64,000 bases of DNA, taken from contig JAHLKG010000002.1 in assembly GCA_025526995.1 (NCBI GenBank), forward strand, positions 930,001 to 994,000, read 5' to 3'. Shown here in pieces: positions 10,643 through 23,378 of the stretch. Made by a program: the position numbers and the translations under genes. Under the pieces are notes generated by a model that made no database searches, was not told the origin of the DNA, and worked only from the letters and a program-made list of their open reading frames with translations. Each line of letters opens with the position of its first letter. Positions within the stretch are counted from its first letter, which is position 1. Source of the stretch: Powellomyces hirtus (Eukaryota > Chytridiomycota > Chytridiomycetes > Spizellomycetales > Powellomycetaceae).

Positions 10643-12037
10643 CTCCCACTCACGAAACATGTTTTGTGATCCCACAGGCGTCCCTCAGTTTCAAGAACTG
10701 ATCCCTAGCCAGTGGTTTTGTCAAGATGTCTGCAACCATGTCCTGAGTCGAGAGATACTCTAATGCAATCTCCAAGCGTCCTAGTGCTTCTCTGATAAAG
10801 TGGTACCTCACTTCAATGTGTTTGGTGCTGGCATGCAATGTCGGGTTCTTAGCAAGAGCGATGGCACCCTGGTTGTCCTCAAAGAGCATTGTGGGTCCAT
10901 CCTGCTTGAATCCAAGCTCCCCTGCAAGCAGACGAAGCCAAACAGCTTCCTTGGTGCACTGGGCTAGTGCCATGTACTCTGCTTCCGTGCTTGAAAGAGC
11001 TACAGTGGTCTGCCGCTTGGATTGCCAGGTGATAGGCCCGTTGAACATGAAGATGAATCCAGTGGTTGATCTCCTTGTGTCCAAACATCCAGCATAGTCG
11101 GAATCCGAGTATCCAACCAGCTTCCTAGGCTCAGAGACATTCTCTTTGCCTCCCAGAAGGATTCCAAGTTCGCTTGTGCCCTTCAGGTATCTGATGATCC
11201 GCTTGGCAGCACTCCAATGCTCCTTTCCAGGCTTTGCAAGGTACTTGGACACAATTCCAACTGCAGCAGCAATGTCAGGGCGTGTTCCTAGCATGGCCTA
11301 GATCAAACTGCCCACTGCATTCCTGTATGGCACAGAGCTCATCTCCAGCTCCTCCGTCTCATTCTGAGGTGCCATGTTGTTTCTGAGGTGCAGTCCATGT
11401 TCCATAGGCGTGGCATGAACCTTGGCATCTCCCATGTTGAATTTCGAAACGACCTCTTCAACATACTTCTTCTGAGACAACCAGATGGTGCGGGTGCTTC
11501 TGCTCCGTCTGATGTGAATCCCAAGGAAGTAATTCAGCTCTCCAAGGTCTGTCATCTCAAAAGCTCGCCTCAGCTCCTTCTTGACATCCCCCAGCTGTTC
11601 CTTGCTTGATGAGGCCACAATGAGGTCGTCCACATAGATCAGAATGTACTCTGTTGTCCCATTCTGACTCCTGTAGTACATGCAAGGCTCTGCAGTCGAC
11701 TGCACAAAGCCCATAGACTTCAGTTTGTGGTCTATCTTGTGGTTGAAGCGCCTTGCTGATTGCTTGAGGCCGTAGAGGGGTCTCCCAAGCTTGCAGACCC
11801 GTCCTGGATGCTTGGAATCCTCAAAGCCCTCCGGTTGGCGCATGTAGATCACATAGTCCAGATCCCCTTGCAAGAATGCTGTCTTCACGTCCATCTGATG
11901 TGCCTCCAAGTCATCTGTGGCAATGATGGAGAACAGCAGTCTCATGGGACCAAACTTGGCAACAGGAGCAAACGTCTCCTGATAGTCCAATCCCTTTCTC
12001 TGAGAGAATCCCTTGGCAACAAGTCTTGCCTTGTATC
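10643..12037 (-). pseudogene. B4 gag-pol, 3' part (RT and RNase H) with nonsense codon
   Basis: This is the C-terminal part of a B polyprotein, open from the B3 insertion point to a TAG at 11295-11297 and then open again to 10650. The first piece holds RT (DVKTAFLQGD, YVDDLIVA) and ends at RNAVGSLI. The second begins MLGTRPDIA and holds RNase H. B1 has TAT (Tyr) where this copy has TAG. The same nonsense is present in B3. The piece ends at target GTATC (12033-12037) and continues at 17382. Confidence 0.9.
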
Positions 12038-12537
12038 TGTTGGAATCTACCTGTGGGCGCCTCTGGGAGGACTTAGAGCACACGGGACATGTGGGAGGAC
12101 ATCCACTTGTGTCTAGAATGGTCTGGAATGGTCCAGAATGGTCTAGAACGATCCAGAATAGCTGGAGAGGGCCTGGGAAGGCCTAGAACACGTCTGGAGC
12201 GCTGATAGAAGCGCCAAGAAAAGGCAAAAAGACACCCTGTGATTGGGAACAATACTAGGCCAGGCCAGGGCCGTCTTGGCCAAGCTAGGGCACAGTTAGA
12301 TTGTCACTACACATGTACTATGATCCAAATTGTTATTAAAGGACGCCCTCTGGGCATCCCCAACCAATATAATAACAGTCCAACACACTCTACTTGTCTA
12401 GTACACTCTGCCAAACACTATAGGCGACCTTCCCTACCTTGGGAAGCACCTTCAGACCCTCTGCAAGTCTTGACAACAACCTAGCAACCTATCTGGTATG
12501 CTGAGTTCCTGTTTGTAGATGTCAAGACGTCTCAACA
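12038..12537 (+). repeat. B3 5' LTR
   Basis: A 500-bp LTR from TGTTGGAATC to CTCAACA. The core CCAATATAATAA lies near 12364-12375. It shares variants with the LTRs at 9199 and 20329 rather than with the element's own 3' LTR. Confidence 0.95.
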
Positions 12538-12552
12538 GGTTATGAGCCCTGA
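12538..12552 (+). promoter_or_regulatory. B3 primer-binding site
   Basis: GGTTATGAGCCCTGA follows the 5' LTR immediately and is complementary to the initiator tRNA-Met anticodon arm. Its ATG opens only a seven-codon reading frame here, so it is a short upstream ORF in the 280-nt leader. Confidence 0.85.
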
Positions 12553-12816
12553 CACAGCTGTCTGAACATTACTGACTCCACCTCTATCCCTATCTGGGAA
12601 ACACGTCACTGTGCCTATCACTGGTGCTGCTGAGGACTTGGAGAACTGTTTGAGCACTCGAGAAGCCTAGATAGCAGGCATAGGACACCTGCGTCTGACC
12701 ATCAAACGAGCTATTGTCTGGACTGGACTGGACTGGAGTGGATTTTCTGGAGCAGGTTCTGACCACTTGCGGTTGAACACCGGGACTATCCCATTTTGCC
12801 ACACTCTTTGCACAAG

Positions 12817-15800
12817 ATGGCTGGCGACTCTGACAGCCGAGTGTCCATTGAGAGGTTCACTGGGGAGAACTTTCACCTTTGGAAGTTGAAAATGAAGATG
12901 CTGTTGATTGAGAAGGGACTTTGGGATGCCATTGACATCAAGGACGGCTCAGGAACTGCCAAGGCCACCAACACAGCATCAGACGACTGGATACGTCGAG
13001 ATGAGAGAGCTCTGGCTCTGCTGATCATGTCTTTGAATGATGAGCAATTGATGCATGTTCATGAGGCTGAATCCGCCCTTGAAGCATGGGAAAAGCTGAG
13101 GGAGGTGCATGAGAAGAAGGGGGTTGCCAACAGACACTTCCTGAGACGTCGGTTCCTCACTGTGACAATGGACCCAACTGATTCCATGACCATCCACATC
13201 AACAAGATCAAGAGGATGACCCAGGAACTTGCAGCCATCGGAGCTCCCGTTTCTGAGGAGGACCATGTGTTCTCCTTGCTCTCTTCCCTTCCAGAAGCCT
13301 TTGACACCCTTGTGATGACTCTGGAGTCGACCAGTGAGAAGCTGGACTTGGCTTTTGTGACATCCAGGCTGTTGCAGGAGGAAATGAGGCGTGCAGATGG
13401 AAAGAAGAACTCTGGAAAGGCAGCAAAAGCCTTCTTCACACAAGCTGACACCAAAGGGAATGCTCAGAAGACCAACAAGGCTGGGGGAAAGCCAGATTGG
13501 AAGAAGGAGGCAGTCTGTCACTACTGCAACAAGAAGGGCCACATCAAGAAGGAATGCCACAAGAGGGCAGCAGACGAGAAGAAGGGCCTAAACCAGGCCA
13601 ACTCAACTCAACAGACGCCTGGAGGCTTTGCTTTCACCACCATTGGAACTCAGATGCCATCCCTGACATCCAACACTTGGATTTTGGACTCAGGAGCCTC
13701 TCAGCACATGACTGGCCGCAGAGAGCTGTTTGGGGACTATGAGAAGATGTCTCCTGTCGCCATTGAGATGGCAGACAATCACACATTGGAAGCTGTGGGG
13801 CATGGAACGCTTCACACATGGGTGATCAACACAGAGGGGAAGACAGTGCCCCTGCAAATCCAGAACTGCTGGCACGTCCCCAAGATGACCAAGAACCTCC
13901 TATCACTGGCTCGCCTTGCCAAAGCTGGAGCTTGTTTTGAAGTGGGACCACAGGCTGCTCGGATCATTGCAAAGGATGGGATGGCTTTCCTTGCCAAAGA
14001 GAACCAATTTGTCTACACATTCGAGACAACACATGGGCAGGCAAATGCTGGGATTGCCCACAATGTTGGAAGGGACACAACAAGTCAGGACTTGTCCCTA
14101 TGGCATCAGAGACTCGGCCATTTGAACGTTGCAGACATTGGAAGGCTCACCAAGCTTGCCAAGGGCGTTCAAACTAGTGGGAGCTTGAGCATTTGTGACA
14201 CTTGTGCACTCAGCAAAGCAAGCAGAGCGCCATTCCCCAAGGCACAGGCCTCCAGAGCATCAGAGAAGCTGGGATTGATCCACACAGATGTCTGGGGACC
14301 AGTTGAACCACCCACGATCACTGGATATCGCTATTTTGTCACATTCATTGATGACAAGACAAGATATTTCCATGTTTGCCTTATGAAGACCAAGGGAGAA
14401 GTTGCTAGGCACTATCAGGAGCTGGAAGCAGCACTTGTCCCCCTACATGGAAAGCAGATCAAAGCTGTCAGATCCGACCCAGGAGGCGAGTACATGAGCA
14501 ACTTGCTAAGGGACCACTTCAAGGAGAAGGGCACACAGCATCAGAGGAGTTCAGTAAATACTCCACAGCAAAATGGTGTTGCTGAACGAGCCAACCGTAC
14601 CCTTGTGGAGATGGGGAGATGTTTGTTGAAGCAGTCAGGCTTGGACAAGCGTTTCTGGGGAGAAGCAATCATGACAGCAGTCTATCTGAGGAACAGATCT
14701 CCCACTGTTGCATGCCCCAAGACGCCTTATGAGATGTTCCTTGGTATCCCACCATCTCTGGGACATTTGAGGACGTTTGGATGCATTGCCTATGCCTACA
14801 TTCAACCCAACAAGCGCCAGAAGCTGGATGATGCTGCTGTCAAGTGCATCATGCTGGGGTATAGCTCCCACAGCAAGGAATACCGGCTTATGGACATACA
14901 GACTAAGAAGATCCTGTTCTCCAGAAGTGTCAAATTCGATGAGAAGAGCTTCATTCCATCCCTCCAGTCTGCTCAGACGCCCCAAGTGCCTGCTGAGAGC
15001 CTGGAAGTGGGAATTGGGCCCGAAATGAAGCTGCAGGATGTCAGTGACGAGCTGCAGGATGTCAGTGACGAGCTGCAGGATGTCAGTAACGACTCTGAGG
15101 ACACAGACATGTCAGAGGGAGAGGAGAACATGAGGGAACGGACCCCTGAGCCGTCCTCTGACTATGAGAGTGCTGCAGAGCCTTCTCCAACCCCCAAAAG
15201 ACTCAGGAAGCCGCCAGGAGAGTGGTGGAAGGCTTCAAGCAACGCTGCAAACGTTGCTGCAGTTGCCTATGCTGTCTCCTTTGTCTCAAACGAGCCCACA
15301 AGCTACAAGGAGAGCCAGACCATGCCAGATGCTTCACCATGGCGTCAGGCTGCTCAGGAAGAGATGGATGCTCTTGCCAAGAATGGGACATGGCAACTTG
15401 TGGATCTGCCAACGGGCAGAAAAGCTATTGGATGCAAGTGGGTCTTCAAACGAGAGCTGAAGGACACAGGAGAGCTTGACAGATACAAGGCAAGACTTGT
15501 TGCCAAGGGATTCTCTCAGAGAAAGGGATTGGACTATCAGGAGACGTTTGCTCCTGTTGCCAAGTTTGGTCCCATGAGACTGCTGTTCTCCATCATTGCC
15601 ACAGATGACTTGGAGGCACATCAGATGGACGTGAAGACAGCATTCTTGCAAGGGGATCTGGACTATGTGATCTACATGCGCCAACCGGAGGGCTTTGAGG
15701 ATTCCAAGCATCCAGGACGGGTCTGCAAGCTTGGGAGACCCCTCTACGGCCTCAAGCAATCAGCAAGGCGCTTCAACCACAAGATAGACCACAAACTGAA

Positions 15801-16869
15801 GTCTATGGGCTTTGTGCAGTCGACTGCAGAGCCTTGCATGTACTACAGGAGTCAGAATGGGACAACAGAGTACATTCTGATCTATGTGGACGACCTCATT
15901 GTGGCCTCATCAAGCAAGGAACAGCTGGGGGATGTCAAGAAGGAGCTGAGGCGAGCTTTTGAGATGACAGACCTTGGAGAGCTGAATTACTTCCTTGGGA
16001 TTCACATCAGACGGAGCAGAAGCACCCGCACCATCTGGTTGTCTCAGAAGAAGTATGTTGAAGAGGTCGTTTCGAAATTCAACATGGGAGATGCCAAGGT
16101 TCATGCCACGCCTATGGAACATGGACTGCACCTCAGAAACAACATGGCACCTCAGAATGAGACGGAGGAGCTGGAGATGAGCTCTGTGCCATACAGGAAT
16201 GCAGTGGGCAGTTTGATCTAGGCCATGCTAGGAACACGCCCTGACATTGCTGCTGCAGTTGGAATTGTGTCCAAGTACCTTGCAAAGCCTGGAAAGGAGC
16301 ATTGGAGTGCTGCCAAGCGGATCATCAGATACCTGAAGGGCACAAGCGAACTTGGAATCCTTCTGGGAGGCAAAGAGAATGTCTCTGAGCCTAGGAAGCT
16401 GGTTGGATACTCGGATTCCGACTATGCTGGATGTTTGGACACAAGGAGATCAACCACTGGATTCATCTTCATGTTCAACGGGCCTATCACCTGGCAATCC
16501 AAGCGGCAGACCACTGTAGCTCTTTCAAGCACGGAAGCAGAGTACATGGCACTAGCCCAGTGCACCAAGGAAGCTGTTTGGCTTCGTCTGCTTGCAGGGG
16601 AGCTTGGATTCAAGCAGGATGGACCCACAATGCTCTTTGAGGACAACCAGGGTGCCATCGCTCTTGCTAAGAACCCGACATTGCATGCCAGCACCAAACA
16701 CATTGAAGTGAGGTACCACTTTATCAGAGAAGCACTAGGACGCTTGGAGATTGCATTAGAGTATCTCTCGACTCAGGACATGGTTGCAGACATCTTGACA
16801 AAACCACTGGCTAGGGATCAGTTCTTGAAACTGAGGGACGCCTGTGGGATCACAAAACATGTTTCGTGA
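12817..16869 (+). pseudogene. B3 gag-pol polyprotein with one in-frame TAG
   Basis: This has the same domain order as B1: gag, zinc knuckle, DSGASQH protease, integrase (IHTDVWG, RSDPGGEY, NGVAERAN), triple LQDVS(D/N) linker, RT (YVDDLIVA) and RNase H. The start is the ATG of MAGDSDSR. The frame is open to TAG at 16219-16221, after GSLI, where B1 has TAT, and then continues in the same frame as MLGTRPDIA to 16869. The stop lies between RT and RNase H, so the predicted product would lack RNase H. Nothing else looks broken. Confidence 0.92.
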
Positions 16870-16876
16870 GTGGGAG

Positions 16877-17376
16877 TGTTGGAATCTACCTGTGGGCGCC
16901 TCTGGGAGGACTTAGAGCACACGGGACATGTGGGAGGACATCCACTTGTGTCTAGAATGGTCTGGACTGGTCCAGAATGGTCTAGAACGATCCAGAATAG
17001 CTGGAGAGGGCCTGGGAAGGCCTAGAACACGTCTGGAGCGCTGATAGAAGCGCCAAGAAAAGGCAAAAAGACACCCTGTGATTGGGAACAATACTAGGCC
17101 AGGCCAGGGCCGTCTTGGCCAAGCTAGGGCACAGTTAGATTGTCACTACACATGTACTATGATCCAAATTGTTATTAAAGGACGCCCTCTGGGCATCCCC
17201 AACCAATATAATAACAGTCCAACACACTCTACTTGTCTGGTACACTCTGCCAAACACTACAGGCGACCTTCCCTACCTTGGGAAGCACCTTCAGACCCTC
17301 TGCAAGTCTTGACAACAACCTAGCAACCTATCTGGTATGCTGAGTTCCTGTTTGTAGATGTCAAGACGTCTCAACA
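16877..17376 (+). repeat. B3 3' LTR
   Basis: A 500-bp LTR preceded by the polypurine tract GTGAGTGGGAG and ending in CTCAACA at 17376. It matches the B4 3' LTR variants (GGACTGGTCC, CTACAGGCG) better than the B3 5' LTR. Confidence 0.95.
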
Positions 17377-17381
17377 GTATC

Positions 17382-20049
17382 TGTCAAGCTCTCCTGTGTC
17401 CTTCAGCTTTCGTTTGAAGACCCACTTGCATCCAATAGCTTTTCTGCCCGTTGGCAGATCCACAAGTTGCCATGTCCCATTCTTGGCAAGAGCATCCATC
17501 TCTTCCTGAGCAGCCTGACGCCATTGTGAAGCATCTGGCATGGTCTGGCTCTCCTTGTAGCTTGTGGGCTCGTTTGAGACAAAGGAGACAGCATAGGCAA
17601 CTGCAGCAACGTTTGCAGCGTTGCTTGAAGCCTTCCACCACTCTCCTGGCGGCTTCCTGAGTCTTTTGGGGGTTGGAGAAGGCTCTGCAGCACTCTCATA
17701 GTCAGAGGACGGCTCAGGGGTCCGTTCCCTCATGTTCTCCTCTCCCTCTGACATGTCTGTGTCCTCAGAGTCGTTACTGACATCCTGCAGCTCGTCACTG
17801 ACATCCTGCAGCTCGTCACTGACATCCTGCAGCTTCATTTCGGGCCCAATTCCCACTTCCAGGCTCTCAGCAGGCACTTGGGGCGTCTGAGCAGACTGGA
17901 GGGATGGAATGAAGCTCTTCTCATCGAATTTGACACTTCTGGAGAACAGGATCTTCTTAGTCTGTATGTCCATAAGCCGGTATTCCTTGCTGTGGGAGCT
18001 ATACCCCAGCATGATGCACTTGACAGCAGCATCATCCAGCTTCTGGCGCTTGTTGGGTTGAATGTAGGCATAGGCAATGCATCCAAACGTCCTCAAATGT
18101 CCCAGAGATGGTGGGATACCATGGAACATCTCATAAGGCGTCTTGGGGCATGCAACAGTGGGAGATCTGTTCCTCAGATAGACTGCTGTCATGATTGCTT
18201 CTCCCCAGAAACGCTTGTCCAAGCCTGACTGCTTCAACAAACATCTCCCCATCTCCACAAGGGTACGGTTGGCTCGTTCAGCAACACCATTTTGCTGTGG
18301 AGTATTTACTGAACTCCTCTGATGCTGTGTGCCCTTCTCCTTGAAGTGGTCCCTTAGCAAGTTGCTCATGTACTCGCCTCCTGGGTCGGATCTGACAGCT
18401 TTGATCTGCTTTCCATGTAGGGGGACAAGTGCTGCTTCCAGCTCCTGATAGTGCCTAGCAACTTCTCCCTTGGTCTTCATAAGGCAAACATGGAAATATC
18501 TTGTCTTGTCATCAATGAATGTGACAAAATAGCGATATCCAGTGATCGTGGGTGGTTCAACTGGTCCCCAGACATCTGTGTGGATCAATCCCAGCTTCTC
18601 TGATGCTCTGGAGGCCTGTGCCTTGGGGAATGGCGCTCTGCTTGCTTTGCTGAGTGCACAAGTGTCACAAATGCTCAAGCTCCCACTAGTTTGAACGCCC
18701 TTGGCAAGCTTGGTGAGCCTTCCAATGTCTGCAACGTTCAAATGGCCGAGTCTCTGATGCCATAGGGACAAGTCCTGACTTGTTGTGTCCCTTCCAACAT
18801 TGTGGGCAATCCCAGCATTTGCCTGCCCATGTGTTGTCTCGAATGTGTAGACAAATTGGTTCTCTTTGGCAAGGAAAGCCGTCCCATCCTTTGCAATGAT
18901 CCGAGCAGCTTGTGGTCCCACTTCAAAACAAGCTCCAGCTTTGGCAAGGCGAGCCAGTGATAGGAGGTTCTTGGTCATCTTGGGGACGTGCCAGCAGTTC
19001 TGGATTTGCAGGGGCACTGTCTTCCCCTCTGTGTTGATCACCCATGTGTGAAGCGTTCCATGCCCCACAGCTTCCAATGTGTGATTGTCTGCCATCTCAA
19101 TGGCGACAGGAGACATCTTCTCATAGTCCTCAAACAGCTCTCTGCGGCCAGTCATGTGCTGAGAGGCTCCTGAGTCCAAAATCCAAGTGTTGGATGTCAG
19201 GGATGGCATCTGAGTTCCAATGGTGGTGAAAGCAAAGCCTCCTCCAGGCGTCTGTTGAGTCGAGTTGGCCTGGTTTAGGCCCTTCTTCTCGTCTGCTGCC
19301 CTCTTGTGGCATTCCTTCTTGATGTGGCCCTTCTTGTTGCAGTAGTGACAGACTGCCTCCTTCTTCCAATCTGGCTTTCCCCCAGCCTTGTTGGTCTTCT
19401 GAGCATTCCCTTTGGTGTCAGCTTGTGTGAAGAAGGCTTTTGCTGCCTTTCCAGAGTTCTTCTTTCCATCTGCACGCCTCATTTCCTCCTGCAACAGCCT
19501 GGATGTCACAAAAGCCAAGTCCAGCTTCTCACTGGTCGACTCCAGAGTCATCACAAGGGTGTCAAAGGCTTCTGGAAGGGAAGAGAGCAAGGAGAACACA
19601 TGGTCCTCCTCAGAAACGGGAGCTCCGATGGCTGCAAGTTCCTGGGTCATCCTCTTGATCTTGTTGATGTGGATGGTCATGGAATCAGTTGGGTCCATTG
19701 TCACAGTGAGGAACCGACGTCTCAGGAAGTGTCTGTTGGCAACCCCCTTCTTCTCATGCACCTCCCTCAGCTTTTCCCATGCTTCAAGGGCGGATTCAGC
19801 CTCATGAACATGCATCAATTGCTCATCATTCAAAGACATGATCAGCAGAGCCAGAGCTCTCTCATCTCGACGTATCCAGTCGTCTGATGCTGTGTTGGTG
19901 GCCTTGGCAGTTCCTGAGCCGTCCTTGATGTCAATGGCATCCCAAAGTCCCTTCTCAATCAACAGCATCTTCATTTTCAACTTCCAAAGGTGAAAGTTCT
20001 CCCCAGTGAACCTCTCAATGGACACTCGGCTGTCAGAGTCGCCAGCCAT
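17382..20049 (-). pseudogene. B4 gag-pol, 5' part (gag to start of RT)
   Basis: This continues the polyprotein interrupted at 12037. It is open from the ATG at 20049 (MAGDSDSR) through gag, the zinc knuckle, DSGASQH protease, integrase (IHTDVWG, RSDPGGEY, NGVAERAN), triple LQDVS(D/N) linker and RT start (KWVFKRKLKDTGELDRY), where B3 inserted. No stop lies inside this part. It differs from B3 at several residues (QTPGGGFAF against QTPGGFAF, ELFEDYEK against ELFGDYEK, MFHG against MFLG), whereas the 3' part of B4 is almost indistinguishable from B3. Confidence 0.92.
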
Positions 20050-20313
20050 CTTGTGCAAAGAGTGTGGCAAAATGGGATAGTCCCGGTGTTCAACCGCAAG
20101 TGGTCAGAACCTGCTCCAGAAAATCCACTCCAGTCCAGTCCAGTCCAGACAATAGCTCGTTTGATGGTCAGACGCAGGTGTCCTATGCCTGCTATCTAGG
20201 CTTCTCGAGTGCTCAAACAGTTCTCCAAGTCCTCAGCAGCACCAGTGATAGGCACAGTGACGTGTTTCCCAGATAGGGATAGAGGTGGAGTCAGTAATGT
20301 TCAGACAGCTGTG

Positions 20314-20328
20314 TCAGGGCTCATAACC
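20314..20328 (-). promoter_or_regulatory. B4 primer-binding site
   Basis: GGTTATGAGCCCTGA on the minus strand, directly inside the 5' LTR, with the same initiator-tRNA complementarity as in B1. Confidence 0.85.
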
Positions 20329-20828
20329 TGTTGAGACGTCTTGACATCTACAAACAGGAACTCAGCATACCAGATAGGTTGCTAGGTTGTTGTCAAGACT
20401 TGCAGAGGGTCTGAAGGTGCTTCCCAAGGTAGGGAAGGTCGCCTATAGTGTTTGGCAGAGTGTACTAGACAAGTAGAGTGTGTTGGACTGTTATTATATT
20501 GGTTGGGGATGCCCAGAGGGCGTCCTTTAATAACAATTTGGATCATAGTACATGTGTAGTGACAATCTAACTGTGCCCTAGCTTGGCCAAGACGGCCCTG
20601 GCCTGGCCTAGTATTGTTCCCAATCACAGGGTGTCTTTTTGCCTTTTCTTGGCGCTTCTATCAGCGCTCCAGACGTGTTCTAGGCCTTCCCAGGCCCTCT
20701 CCAGCTATTCTGGATCGTTCTAGACCATTCTGGACCATTCCAGACCATTCTAGACACAAGTGGATGTCCTCCCACATGTCCCGTGTGCTCTAAGTCCTCC
20801 CAGAGGCGCCCACAGGTAGATTCCAACA
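20329..20828 (-). repeat. 5' LTR shared by B4 and B5 (probable recombinant)
   Basis: A 500-bp LTR next to the B4 primer-binding site. Its outer flank CTCCC (20829-20833) matches the left flank of the B5 LTR at 9199, not that of B4. The simplest reading is a hybrid LTR made when the B4 and B5 5' LTRs recombined. Confidence 0.85.
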
Positions 20829-20833
20829 CTCCC

Positions 20834-23378
20834 AAGCTTGCAGACCTGTCCTGGATGCTTGGAATCCTCAAAGCCCTCCAGTTGGCGCCTGTAGATCACA
20901 TAGCCCAGATCCCCTTGCAAGAATGCTGTCTTCACATCCATCTGATGTGCCTCCAAGTCGTCTGTGGCAATGGAGGAGAACAGCAGTCTCATGGGACCAA
21001 ACTTGGCAATGGGAGCAAATGTCTCCTGATAGTCCAATCCCTCTCTCTGAGAGAATCCTTTGGCAACAAATCGTGCCTTGTATCTATCAAGCTCTCCTGT
21101 GTCCTTCAGCTTTCGCTTGAAGACCCACTTGCATCCAATAGCTTCTCTGCCCGTTGGCAGATCCACAAGTTGCCATGTCCCATTCTTGGCAAGAGCATCC
21201 GTCTCTTCCTGAGCAGCCTGACGCCATTGTAAAGCATCTGGCATGGTCTGGCTCTCCTTGTAGCTTGTGGGCTCGTTTGTGACAAAGGAGACAGCACAGG
21301 CAACTGCAGCAACGTTTGCAGCATTGCTTGAAACCTTCCACCACTCTCCTGATGGCTTCCTGAGTCTTTTGGGGGTTGGAGAATGCTCTGCAGCACTCTC
21401 ATAGTCAGAGTACGGCTCAGCGGTCCGTTCCCTCATGTTCTCCTCTCCCTCTGACATGTCTGTGTCCTCAGAGTGGTCACTGACATCCTGCAGCTCGTCA
21501 CTGACATCCTGCAGCTTCATTTCAGGCCCAATTCCCACTTCCAGGCTCTCAGCAGGCATTTGGGACGTCTGAGCAGACTGGAGGGATGGAATGAAGCTCT
21601 TCTCATCGAATTTGACACTTCTGGAGAACAGGATCTTCTTAGTCTGTACATCCATAAGTCAGTATTCCTTGCTGTGGGAGCTATATCCCAGCATGATGCA
21701 CTTGACGGCAGCATCATCCAGCTTCTGGCGCTTGTTGGGTTGAATGTAGGGATAGCCAATGCATCCAAACGTCCTCAAATGTCCCAGAGATGGTGGGATA
21801 CCATGGAACATCTCATAAGGCGTCTTGGGGCATGCGACAGTGGGAGATCTGTTCCTCAGATAGACTGCTGTCATGATTGCTCCTCCCCAGGAACGCTTGT
21901 CCAAGCCTGACTGCTTCAACAAACATCTCTCCATCTCCACAAGGGTATGATTGGCTCGTTCAGCAACACCATTTTGCTGTGGAGTATTTACTGAACTCCT
22001 CTGATGCTGTGTGCCCTTCTCCTTGAAGTGGTCCCTTAGCAAGTTGCTCATGTACTCGCCTCCTGGGTCGGATCTGACAGCTTTGATCTGCTTTCCATGT
22101 AGGGGGACAAGTGCTGCTTCCAGCTCCTGATAGTGCCTAGCAACTTCTCCCTTGGTCTTCATAAGGCAAACATGGAAATATCTCGTCTTGTCATCAATGA
22201 ATGTGACAAAATAGCGATATCCAGTGATTGTGGGTGGTTCAACTGGTCCCCAGACATCTGGGTGGATCAATCCCTGCTTCTCTGATGCTCTGGAGGCCTG
22301 TGCCTTGGGGAATGGCGCTCTGCTTGCTTTGCTGAGTGCACAAGTGTCACAAATGCTCAAGCTCCCACTGGTTTGAACGCCCTTGGCAAGCTTGGTGAGC
22401 CTTCCATTGTCTGCAACGTTCAAATGGCCGAGTCTCTGATGCCATAGGGACAAGTCCTGACTTGTTGTGTCCCTTCCAACATTGTGGGCAATCCCAGCAT
22501 TTGCCTGCCCATGTGTTGTCTCGAATGTGTAGACAAATTGATTCTCTTTGGCAAGGAAAGCCGTCCCATCCTTTGCAATGATCCGAGCAGCCTGTGGTCC
22601 CACTTCAAAACAAGCTCCAGCTTTGGCAAGGCAAGCCAGTGATAGGAGGTTCTTGGTCATCTTGGGGACGTGCCAGCAGTTCTGGATTTGCAGGGGCACT
22701 GTTTTCCCCTCTGTGTTGATTACCCCTGTGTGAAGCCTTCCATGCCCCACAGCTTCCGCTATGTGATTGTCTGCCATCTCAATGGCGACAGGAGACATCT
22801 TCTCATAGTCCCCAAACAGCTCTCTGCAGCCAGTCATGTGCTGAGAGGCTCCTGAGTCCAAAATCCAAGTGTTGGATGTCAGGGATGGCATCTGAGTCCC
22901 AATGGTGGTGAAAGCAAAGCCTCCAGGCGTCTGTGGAGTCGAGTTGGCCTGGTTTAGGCCCTTCTTCTTGTCTGCTGCCCTCTTGTGGCATTCCTTCTTG
23001 ATGTGGCCCTTCTTGTTGCAGTAGTGACAGACCACCTCCTTCTTCCAATCTGGCTTTCCCCCAGCCTTGTTGGTCTTCTGAGCATTCCTTTTGGCGTCAG
23101 CTTGCGTGGAGAAGGCTTTTGCTGCCTTTCCAGAGTTCTTCTTTCCATCTGCACGCCTCATTTCCTCCTGCAACAGCCTGGATGTCACAAAAGCCAAGTC
23201 CAGCTTCTCACTGGTCGACTCCAGAGTCATCACAATGGTGTCAAAGGCTTCAGGAAGGGAAGAGAGCAAGGAGAACACATGGTCCTCCTCAGAAACGGGA
23301 GCTCCAATGGCAGCAAGTTCCTGGGTCATCCTCTTGATCTTGTTGATGTGGATGGTCATGAAATCAGTTGGGTCCATT
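20834..23378 (-). pseudogene. B2 gag-pol, middle part (gag end to RT start)
   Basis: This continues B2 beyond the B4/B5 insertions. The piece 23377-21659 holds the gag end, the zinc knuckle, DSGASQH protease and integrase (NGVAERAN). It ends at TGA, where B1 has the Arg codon CGG in KEYRLMD, a change that includes a CpG transition. The piece 21655 to about 20834 holds the linker, with two LQDVS repeats instead of three, and the RT start (KWVFKRKLKDTG, DVKTAFLQGD). Other CpG-type changes are frequent. At 23378 the frame is interrupted by the MITE-like insert. Confidence 0.87.

Larger units (their letters stand above)
12038..17376 (+). mobile_element. Copia element B3, complete but with a nonsense codon
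   Basis: A 5339-bp element on the plus strand with 500-bp LTRs. It is flanked by GTATC (12033-12037 and 17377-17381) and inserted head-on into the oppositely oriented B4. Because host and guest are the same family in opposite orientation, the whole 10143-20828 segment is one large inverted repeat. The structure is otherwise complete. Confidence 0.95.

Noticed and set aside
20829..20833. CTCCC after the LTR at 20828 as simply the usual polypurine-side sequence of a B 3' LTR
   Set aside because: The next bases (AAGCTTGCAGACCTG) are RT sequence continuing B2 from 9198, not the CACTCACG that follows 3' LTRs.
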